From Prevotellaceae bacterium (GTDB lineage: Bacteria > Bacteroidota > Bacteroidia > Bacteroidales > UBA932): a stretch of 5,364 bases of DNA. This document shows, piece by piece, positions 1-5,364 of this stretch (positions are counted from its first letter, which is position 1; each line of letters opens with the position of its first letter). The stretch spans positions 1-5,364 of the forward strand of contig JAITOI010000231.1 in assembly GCA_031289995.1 (NCBI GenBank), given 5' to 3'. The notes beneath the pieces are model-generated. The model was not told the origin of the DNA, did not search any database, and saw only the letters and a program-made list of their open reading frames with translations. Made by a program: the position numbers and the translations under genes.

Positions 1-2
1 TA

Positions 3-2027
3 CACGACGCTGAACCGATCTACGTTTCGGACGAGGAAACGCTGCCTGCGGCCTCGCAGGACGAGCTGCAAATTGAGGAGCACGAAAGCTCAAACGAGGC
101 TGAAGTTTCGGCTTCGCCCGACGCTCCGGAGGCGAACGAGCAGGCGGAAATTCGACCTCAGGAATTGGTTGATTTATCGGACGAGGAGACGCAGCCTGCG
201 GCCTCGCAGGACGAGCTGCAAATTGAGGAGCACGAGGACTTGGACGAGGCTGATGCTTCGGCTTCGCCCGCGAATTTTTACGATGGCATCGACCGGCAAA
301 CGCTGGTGGACACGCTGGCCAAGCTGCTCGGCGAGCGTCCCATTCAGGAAATCAAAGGCGAGGTGGAGGCCATCAAGGTGGCATTCTACAAGCGCTTGGA
401 ACAAGACGAAGAGCAAGCCCGCAGCCAGCATGTGGCGCGGGGCGAAGCACCCGAAGACTTTGTGTGGCCTGACGACGGCGTGGAAGCGAAACTCAAAGAC
501 CAGCTTGCGGTCTACAAAAAATTGCGTACCGATTACGCCATGCAGCTCGAAAAAGAGCGCGACGTCAACCTCGAACAAAAGCTTGCGCTGATTGAAGAAT
601 TGAAGTTGCTGCTGGAACGGCAGGACGACTTCAACAAAATTTTCAGCGACTTCAAAGCGCTGCAATCGAAGTGGCGAGTCATCGGCGCAGTGCCGCTTGC
701 GCGACAGAAGGACGTGTGGGAGGCATACAACTACAACGTGGAAAAATTCTACGACGTAGTCAAAATCAACCGTGAGCTGCGCGAGCTCGACTTCAAAAAG
801 AATTTTGAGCTGAAGCAGCTGCTGTGCGAAAAGGCGGAAGAGGCCTTGCTCGAAACGGACGTGGTGAAAGTGTTTCGCAGCTTGCAAAAATATCACGAGC
901 AGTGGCGCGAGGTGGGGCCAGTGGCGGCGGAGTATCGCGAGCCGCTGTGGGAGCGCTTTAAGAACGTTTCCGCGCAAATCAACAAGAAGTATACCGACCA
1001 CTTTGAGGCCGTAAGAATTGAGCAGCAAAACAATCTCAACCTCAAGCTGGCGCTGTGTGAGCAGGCCGAGGAGCTGCAAGCCGAAACGCCACCGACACTC
1101 AAAGTGTGGAACGAAAAAACGCAGCTGCTGCTTGAGATGCAAAAAATGTGGAAGACCATCGGCGCCATGCCCCGCAAGGAAAGCGGCAAAACGTTTCAGC
1201 GTTTTCGCGCCGCGTGCAACGCATTTTTTGATAACCGCCGCGACTACTTCACCGAGCAACGCAACGAGCAAAACAGCAACCTACAGCAAAAGCTCGACCT
1301 GTGTGCCCAAGCCGAGGTGCTGGCCGATAGCAGCGAGTGGAAAAAAACTTCGGACGAGCTGGTGAAGCTACAGGCGCAGTGGAAAAATATTGGCTCCGTG
1401 TCGCACAAACAATCGGAAGTGGTGTGGGCAAGATTTCGCGCGGCGTGCAATAAATTCTTCCAACGTAAGAAAGATTTTTTTGCCACGCAGGATGCACGCT
1501 ACGACGAAAATTTGAAGAAAAAAGAGGAGCTGATTGCCGAAATAAAAAGCTACACGTCCGCCGGCAACCCTTCCGAAAAACTTACTGCCATCAAGGATTT
1601 TCAGCATCGCTGGGCGGAGATTGGCTTCGTGTCGTTGAGGCACAAAGAGCAGCTGCAAAGCGACTACCGCGTCGCTATCGACGCGCTCTTCAATGCGCTC
1701 AAAATTAGCCCCGGCGAGCGGCAAATTATGGAGTTCAAATCGCGCATGGCAAGCACTGCTGACAAGGGCGACAAGCGTACATTTTCGCTCGAGCAGGAGC
1801 GGCTTCAGCAGCAGCTGCGCAAGCTCGAATCGGACGTCAAGCTGTGGGAAAATAACATCGGATTTTTTGCCCACTCGAAGAACGCTGGTGCGCTGGTGCA
1901 AAACGTGAAGGACAATATCGACAAGGCTAAGCGCGAGGTTGTGGTGGTGAAGGAGAAGCTGAAAGTGTTGGCCACAGCAGGAAACAAACCAGAAAAAAAT
2001 AGCGACAACGCACAACGAAATGGATAG
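3..2027 (+). CDS. DUF349 repeat protein, 5' end missing (partial)
   Basis: The reading frame is open from the left edge, so the true start lies outside the window; 674 residues are visible, numbered here from the first complete codon. A TTG at 165 could initiate but lies inside a repeated acidic segment that is open upstream, so I do not take it as the start. Residues 1-90 are rich in Glu, Asp, Ala and Ser and look disordered. Five DUF349 units follow, each with an N-L-x-x-K helix start and a W-x-x-I/V-G core (Trp at 224, 301, 383, 460 and 537), then usually an aromatic-rich RF...FF helix. Residues about 595-660 form a charged coiled-coil-like tail containing WENNIGFF. I see no signal peptide or membrane segment in the visible part, so it is probably cytoplasmic. 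From memory, Pfam describes DUF349 as occurring in up to five tandem copies; no biochemical function is known to me. The 3' end overlaps yidC by 8 bp, suggesting co-expression. The family call is firm; the function is unknown. Confidence 0.93.
   Translation, partial: HDAEPIYVSDEETLPAASQDELQIEEHESSNEAEVSASPDAPEANEQAEIRPQELVDLSDEETQPAASQDELQIEEHEDLDEADASASPANFYDGIDRQTLVDTLAKLLGERPIQEIKGEVEAIKVAFYKRLEQDEEQARSQHVARGEAPEDFVWPDDGVEAKLKDQLAVYKKLRTDYAMQLEKERDVNLEQKLALIEELKLLLERQDDFNKIFSDFKALQSKWRVIGAVPLARQKDVWEAYNYNVEKFYDVVKINRELRELDFKKNFELKQLLCEKAEEALLETDVVKVFRSLQKYHEQWREVGPVAAEYREPLWERFKNVSAQINKKYTDHFEAVRIEQQNNLNLKLALCEQAEELQAETPPTLKVWNEKTQLLLEMQKMWKTIGAMPRKESGKTFQRFRAACNAFFDNRRDYFTEQRNEQNSNLQQKLDLCAQAEVLADSSEWKKTSDELVKLQAQWKNIGSVSHKQSEVVWARFRAACNKFFQRKKDFFATQDARYDENLKKKEELIAEIKSYTSAGNPSEKLTAIKDFQHRWAEIGFVSLRHKEQLQSDYRVAIDALFNALKISPGERQIMEFKSRMASTADKGDKRTFSLEQERLQQQLRKLESDVKLWENNIGFFAHSKNAGALVQNVKDNIDKAKREVVVVKEKLKVLATAGNKPEKNSDNAQRNG
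27..270 (+). repeat. 150-bp tandem duplication in the acidic N-terminal coding region
   Basis: Positions 27-120 and 177-270 are direct repeats offset by exactly 150 bp (50 codons). They match at 84 of 94 bases, including an unbroken identical run of 42 bases (44-85 against 194-235). The encoded 31-residue segments match at 25 positions and share SDEET.PAASQDELQIEEHE. A 19-residue spacer (120-176) lies between them. Only two of the ten differences are synonymous. The residues before the first copy (E-P-I-Y-V) align loosely with those before the second (E-L-V-D-L), so further copies may lie to the left of the window. Confidence 0.92.
567..1709 (+). repeat. Five DUF349 units in the protein, about 77 residues each
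   Basis: The units start at about nucleotides 567, 801, 1032, 1278 and 1509, judged from the N-[LF]-x-x-K motif. The core Trp codons are at 672, 903, 1149, 1380 and 1611, giving spacings of 77, 82, 77 and 77 codons. Unit 3 has a 5-residue longer linker before its Trp (around ETPPTLKVWNEK). Units 3 and 4 are most alike (RFRAACN.FF in both). Unit 5 keeps WAEIGFV but has lost the second conserved aromatic helix start (QSDYRVAIDALF). The repeats are seen directly; assignment to DUF349 comes from the W..IG.V....W.RF....FF pattern known for that family. Confidence 0.85.
2020..2027 (+). other. 8-bp stop/start overlap of the DUF349 gene and yidC
   Basis: The sequence atggatag contains the yidC ATG (2020-2022) and the DUF349 gene's TAG (2025-2027) in another frame. 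No Shine-Dalgarno-like GGAGG lies upstream; the leader is A-rich (a run of seven A at 1993-1999). Overlap of this kind usually means the two genes share an mRNA and that translation of the second is coupled to the first; here that is an inference. Confidence 0.7.
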
Positions 2028-3855
2028 GAATACCATCTACGGATTTTTAGCGATAGCGGCCATTCTCATTGGCTTCAGCTACTACAGCTCTCGACAATCG
2101 GCCAACAGCGCACTCGAAAAAAAGAAGCAAGACTCGATATACGCGGTGCAACATCCCGCTCCTACTACCACGCAGGACAACGCTGCGGCAGCAACGCCTG
2201 TCGAGGAAGGCAAGGTGTCGCAGCCCAGCGAAGCGCTGGCACAGGCAGCAAGTGGCGAGCTAAGCTTCTACACCATCGAAAACGACGTGATGAGCGTAGT
2301 GCTTACCAACAAAGCTGGGCGCATCTACTCCGTAACGCTCAAAAAATTCAGCGCCTACAACGGCAATCCGCTCGTGCTATTCGACGGCGATAGGAACGAC
2401 TTCTCGCTTCACTTCTACACCAACGACAGCCACAACTTCGAAACGTCCGGCTACTTCTTCACTCCGCACGCCGACGAAGCGGGCCACGTGATGGGCGAGA
2501 GCGACACCGCCTACACCTTCGGGCTGCGCCTGCAGGTGGGCGAAGGACAGCACGTGGACTACCTCTACACCTTGCGTAAAGGCTCGTATTTGCTCGATTT
2601 CGGCGTGCGCACCGTGGGATTGACCAACATCGAAAACGCAGAGCTGCTTTGGGTTTCTAACGCTTTCAGGCAGGAAAAATCGTTCTCCAACGAGAACAAC
2701 TACACCACCATTGCCTACTGCTATCCCAACGAGAGCGCCATTGAGGAGCTTGGCCAAAGCACCGACAGCAAAGACGAGAGCGTAAAAACGCGCCTGCAAT
2801 GGATTGCGTTCAAGCAGCAATTTTTTTCGTCCATCCTGATGTCGAAAGGCGACAATTTTTATGGCGCAAATATGGCCTACCGTACCTACAAGCCCGACAA
2901 CGCCGAGCATCTGCTCAAGCTCTACACCGCCAACATCCAAATGCCCTACACGCCGCTGCGCGACCAGACCATTCCGCTCGCATTTTACTTCGGCCCCAAC
3001 CACTACAGCACGCTCAAAAACTACAGCAACACCTTTGCCGAGCTGGTGCCGCTGGGCGCTTGGATTATCGGCTGGATTAACCGCTGGGTGGTCATTCCGG
3101 TGTTCGATTTTTTGAGCAAGTACATCTCCAGCTTCGGCATCATCATACTCATCCTAACCCTGCTCATCAAGCTGGTGCTGTTTCCGCTCACGTTCAAATC
3201 CTACATCTCGTCGGCGAAAATGCGCGTGCTGAAGCCTGAAGTGGACAAGATTTCGGCGAAGTATCCGAAGAAGGAAGACGCGATGAAGAAGCAGCAGGAA
3301 ACGATGGCGCTCTACAAGCGAGCAGGCGCAAACCCAATGGGCGGCTGCCTTCCCATCCTCATCCAGTTTCCGATTCTGATAGCGATGTTCCGCTTCTTCC
3401 CAGCATCCATCGAGCTTCGGCAGCAGTCGTTCTTGTGGGCAGATGACCTGTCGGGCTACGATTCTATCCTCGACCTGCCCTTCAGCATTCCATTCTACGG
3501 CGACCACATCAGCCTCTTCACGCTGCTGATGGCAGGTGCACTCTACATTTCGTCGCGTATGAGCCTTGCGCAAACACCCGACACCGGTATGCCCGGGATG
3601 AAATTTATGACCCTCTACATGATGCCGATAATGATGCTATTTTGGTTCAACGACTACGCTGCCGGCCTTAGCTACTACTACTGTTTGGCGAACATCATCA
3701 CCATCGGCCAAAACTTCGCCACGCGCCGAATGGTGAACGAAACCAAGCTGCACGAGCAGATGAAAGCCAACGCCAAAAAACCGGTAAAAAAATCGAGCTT
3801 TCAGGCCAAACTCGAGGCCATGGCAAAGAAGCAGCAAACGCAGAAGCGGCGGTAG
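2020..3855 (+). CDS. yidC: Membrane protein insertase YidC (Oxa1/Alb3 family)
   Basis: A complete 611-residue protein. YidC inserts membrane proteins into the inner membrane, alone or with SecYEG, and helps them fold. Residues 6-21 form the first membrane segment, followed by a low-complexity linker (about 25-80) and a large periplasmic beta-rich domain (about 80-335), the layout of Gram-negative YidC. The conserved Oxa1 core spans about 345-570: membrane segments near 371-391, 441-460, 495-512 and 529-565, with KLVLFPLT, SSAKMRVLKPE, the cytoplasmic helical hairpin (405-435), NPMGGCLPILIQFP (438-451) and ELRQQSFLWADDLS. The groove position that is Arg366 in E. coli appears to be Lys384. The tail (581-611) is strongly basic, as in YidC forms thought to touch the ribosome. 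The ATG is favoured because it begins with a typical Bacteroidota N-terminus (MDRNTIYGF) directly before the first membrane helix. The length fits Bacteroidota homologues. The gene is intact and probably co-transcribed with both + strand neighbours. Confidence 0.97.
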   Translation: MDRNTIYGFLAIAAILIGFSYYSSRQSANSALEKKKQDSIYAVQHPAPTTTQDNAAAATPVEEGKVSQPSEALAQAASGELSFYTIENDVMSVVLTNKAGRIYSVTLKKFSAYNGNPLVLFDGDRNDFSLHFYTNDSHNFETSGYFFTPHADEAGHVMGESDTAYTFGLRLQVGEGQHVDYLYTLRKGSYLLDFGVRTVGLTNIENAELLWVSNAFRQEKSFSNENNYTTIAYCYPNESAIEELGQSTDSKDESVKTRLQWIAFKQQFFSSILMSKGDNFYGANMAYRTYKPDNAEHLLKLYTANIQMPYTPLRDQTIPLAFYFGPNHYSTLKNYSNTFAELVPLGAWIIGWINRWVVIPVFDFLSKYISSFGIIILILTLLIKLVLFPLTFKSYISSAKMRVLKPEVDKISAKYPKKEDAMKKQQETMALYKRAGANPMGGCLPILIQFPILIAMFRFFPASIELRQQSFLWADDLSGYDSILDLPFSIPFYGDHISLFTLLMAGALYISSRMSLAQTPDTGMPGMKFMTLYMMPIMMLFWFNDYAAGLSYYYCLANIITIGQNFATRRMVNETKLHEQMKANAKKPVKKSSFQAKLEAMAKKQQTQKRR

Positions 3856-3890
3856 AGCCAAGCAAATTTTGCGCACAAAAAAATCGCGCC

Positions 3891-4880
3891 ATGATAAATT
3901 TTCAGCCAATATTCGACAAGTTCAACGACCTCACCGTGCTCGTCATCGGCGACGTGATGGTCGATTCGTACCTCTGGGGCAAGGTGAGCCGCATCTCGCC
4001 CGAAGCGCCCGTGCCCATTGTGGCCAGCGCCAAGCACGAGCACCGCTTGGGTGGCGCAGCCAACGTCGCGCTCAACCTGCAGGCGCTGGGCGCAACGCCC
4101 ATTCTGTGCTCGGTGGTAGGCAACGATGCGAGGGCTGCAACATTCGCCACGCTGCTTGAGACCAACAGACTTTCGCGGCTGGGAATATTGTCCGACAGCA
4201 CCCGCATCACCACCGTCAAAACCCGCGTCATTGCTGGCACACAGCAGCTGCTACGCATCGACGAAGAGGGCGTCAAACCGCTGCACGATGATCTCGAGCG
4301 CAAGCTCTACGCCCACATTGAGCGCATCGTTGACGACACAAAAATTGACGCCATCATCTTCGAAGACTACGACAAGGGCGCCATCACATCCAACCTCATC
4401 GAATGGGTTGTAGGCCTCGCCAACATTAGGAAAATCCCAACTTTGGTGGACCCCAAAAAGCGAAATTTTGCCGCCTACAAAAACGTTACGCTCTTCAAGC
4501 CCAACTTCAAGGAGATGTGCGAGGGGCTGAAGGAAGACGTGGACAAGTCCAGCTACGACGCCATCTTCGATGCCACGCGCCGCCTCATTGCGCAGCAAAA
4601 TCTGCGCTACGCAATGATTACACTCTCGGAGCGCGGCGTGCTGCTATCCGACGGCGCACAGTACACGGCCGTGCCCGCCGAGCTGCGCAACATTGCTGAC
4701 GTGTCGGGCGCGGGCGACACGGTCATCAGCGTGGCCAGCCTATGCTTGGCCGCAGGAATGGCAGCGCCGTTGATGGTGGCAGTCGCCAATCTGGCCGGCG
4801 GATTGGTGTGTGAAAAAGTAGGCGTAGTGCCCGTCGACAAGAAGCTGCTGCTGGAGGAGTGCATTAAAAAGCTGGCGTGA
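3891..4880 (+). CDS. PfkB-family heptose-7-phosphate kinase (HldE N-terminal / RfaE1 type), stand-alone
   Basis: A complete 329-residue cytoplasmic sugar kinase. It resembles the N-terminal half of E. coli HldE, which phosphorylates D-glycero-beta-D-manno-heptose 7-phosphate at C1 for ADP-heptose, the heptose donor for LPS core and some surface glycans. Visible family marks are LVIGDVMVDSY (17-27), SRISPEAPVPIV (33-44), the glycine-rich PfkB motif GGAANVALN (54-62), QQLLRIDEE (118-126), VDPKKRNF (186-193), and the second PfkB signature DVSGAGDT (270-277) with likely catalytic base Asp276. The C-terminal nucleotidyltransferase domain of HldE is absent: the protein ends just after the kinase fold, so a separate HldC/RfaE2-type enzyme would be needed. 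The ATG at 3891 fits the family N-terminus. The 35-bp gap after yidC shows no promoter or Shine-Dalgarno, only an A-rich leader (seven A at 3877-3883), so it probably shares the upstream transcript. Another PfkB sugar specificity is possible but less likely given SRISPEAPVP. Confidence 0.88.
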   Translation: MINFQPIFDKFNDLTVLVIGDVMVDSYLWGKVSRISPEAPVPIVASAKHEHRLGGAANVALNLQALGATPILCSVVGNDARAATFATLLETNRLSRLGILSDSTRITTVKTRVIAGTQQLLRIDEEGVKPLHDDLERKLYAHIERIVDDTKIDAIIFEDYDKGAITSNLIEWVVGLANIRKIPTLVDPKKRNFAAYKNVTLFKPNFKEMCEGLKEDVDKSSYDAIFDATRRLIAQQNLRYAMITLSERGVLLSDGAQYTAVPAELRNIADVSGAGDTVISVASLCLAAGMAAPLMVAVANLAGGLVCEKVGVVPVDKKLLLEECIKKLA

Positions 4881-4894
4881 AAAAACTTTTTTTT
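4866..4894. terminator. Possible weak terminator between convergent genes
   Basis: AAAAAG (4866-4871, the last codons of the kinase gene) can pair with CTTTTT (4886-4891) around a 14-base loop, and the T run continues to 4894. The stem has only one G-C pair, so it would be weak. The position between two convergent stop codons is where a terminator is expected, and the A and T tracts could serve both strands. I see no better hairpin, so this is a tentative call. Confidence 0.22.
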
Positions 4895-5364
4895 ACGAAA
4901 TCATCATCCCCATCATTTCGTCAACAATGTCGCAAGCCACAGCAATTTTTGGCTTGAGGTTGTAGGAAATTTGGCGACCATTTTTGTCGAAAATGGTTAC
5001 CTTGTTGGTGCTGACATCGAAGCCTGCGCCCGCGTCGTTCATGGAGTTGAGCACGATGAGGTCGAGGTTTTTTTTGCGCATTTTTTCTTGCGCGTTGGCC
5101 TGCTCGTTGGTGGCTTCGAGGGCGAAACCTACCAGCAGCTGGCCTGATTTTTTGAGGCTGCCCAGCTGCGCCGCAATGTCCCTTGTGGGCACCAGTGACA
5201 GCGTGAGCGAAGCTTTGTCGCGCTTCAGCTTGCCGTCGATTTTTTCGGCGGGCGTGTAGTCGGCCACAGCAGCGGCCATCACGGCTCCGTCGGTGGTGGG
5301 AAAGATGCTCGTTGCCGCGTCGTACATCTCCGCCGCCGACGTTACCCGATGCACCGTTACGCTG
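4893..5364 (-). CDS. coaBC: CoaBC C-terminal part (phosphopantothenate-cysteine ligase domain), partial
   Basis: The frame reads in from the right edge, so the 5' part of the gene is outside the window; the GTG at 5352-5354 is an internal Val, since the frame continues upstream as S-V-T. The visible 156 residues are the end of CoaB, which uses CTP to join 4'-phosphopantothenate to cysteine in coenzyme A synthesis. Family marks, numbered from the first visible codon, are VTSAAEM (7-13), AAVADYTP (31-38), KLKR (45-48, matching the KxKK motif), the S-L-V-P-T-R-D-I segment, VGFALEATN (78-86), KKNLDLIVLN (97-106) and GFDVSTNKVTIF (114-125). The CoaC flavoprotein decarboxylase half and the SAGPT motif of CoaB would lie to the right; bifunctional CoaBC proteins are about 400 residues, and a stand-alone CoaB cannot be excluded from this piece alone. 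The gene converges on the heptose kinase gene and is unlikely to share its transcription unit. Confidence 0.93.
   Translation of the reverse strand, partial: SVTVHRVTSAAEMYDAATSIFPTTDGAVMAAAVADYTPAEKIDGKLKRDKASLTLSLVPTRDIAAQLGSLKKSGQLLVGFALEATNEQANAQEKMRKKNLDLIVLNSMNDAGAGFDVSTNKVTIFDKNGRQISYNLKPKIAVACDIVDEMMGMMIS

Noticed and set aside
165..167. TTG as the start codon of the DUF349 gene
   Set aside because: The frame is open all the way to the left edge, and the same acidic repeat unit lies upstream in frame, so the protein must begin further left.
73..591. A 172-codon + strand frame very rich in Arg and Ser at the left edge
   Set aside because: It is the alternate frame of the acidic repeat and first DUF349 unit; its composition is what GC-rich Glu/Asp codons give when shifted.
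174..1271. A 365-codon open frame on the - strand opposite the DUF349 gene, rich in Leu, Val, Phe and His
   Set aside because: It mirrors the Lys/Glu/Gln-rich repeats on the + strand, shows no family motif, and lies wholly over a well-supported gene. It is best explained as a composition shadow.
2377..3003. A 208-codon open frame on the - strand opposite yidC
   Set aside because: It has no recognisable domain and fully overlaps an unambiguous yidC coding region.
3866..3884. Possible hairpin between ATTTT (3866-3870) and AAAAT (3880-3884) in the yidC-kinase gap
   Set aside because: It has five A-T pairs only and no T tract placed for termination. A gap of 35 bp with an A-rich leader fits a simple operon junction.
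5352..5354. GTG as the start of a short CoaB-like protein on the - strand
   Set aside because: The frame continues upstream to the window edge with residues that fit the CoaBC alignment (S-V-T-V before H-R-V-T-S-A-A-E-M), so it is an internal Val.
1..5364. Signs of a mobile element, CRISPR array, tRNA or rRNA gene, phage or defence system
   Set aside because: I saw no transposase or integrase motif, no short spaced repeats, no tRNA-like fold and no defence-type domain. Nearly every base lies in the four housekeeping-type genes.

Overview
The window looks like an ordinary chromosomal stretch of a Bacteroidota (Bacteroidetes) bacterium with a G+C content that looks slightly above half by eye. 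Three things support this: a long multi-unit DUF349 protein, a large YidC with an N-terminal periplasmic domain and a Bacteroidota-style start (MDRNTIYGF), and no recognisable Shine-Dalgarno sequence before either visible start codon, only A-rich leaders. I cannot place it below phylum with confidence; a Bacteroidales-like relative is a guess.

Layout: three genes on the + strand are packed as a likely operon. (1) Positions 3-2027 hold the 3' part of a gene for a DUF349 repeat protein, open at the left edge. It has an acidic N-terminal region carrying a 150-bp tandem duplication, then five helical DUF349 units and a C-terminal coiled-coil tail. (2) Positions 2020-3855 hold yidC, the inner-membrane protein insertase, whose start codon overlaps the end of the DUF349 gene by 8 bp. 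(3) Positions 3891-4880, 35 bp further on, hold a stand-alone PfkB-fold kinase of the HldE N-terminal / RfaE1 type, probably D-glycero-beta-D-manno-heptose-7-phosphate kinase. (4) Positions 4893-5364 on the - strand hold the C-terminal (CoaB) part of coaBC, cut by the right edge. It converges on the kinase with only 12 bp between the stop codons.

Functionally the window mixes envelope biogenesis (YidC; heptose for LPS or other surface glycans) with coenzyme A synthesis and one protein of unknown role. The tight overlap of the DUF349 gene with yidC is the main hint about that protein, but it is only contextual. There is no RNA gene, mobile element, CRISPR array, integration site or defence system. 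I found no clearly new biological system. The points most worth a second look are the 50-residue acidic tandem repeat, the regular 77-residue architecture of the DUF349 array, and its coupling to yidC. No stretch without a gene exceeds 35 bp.
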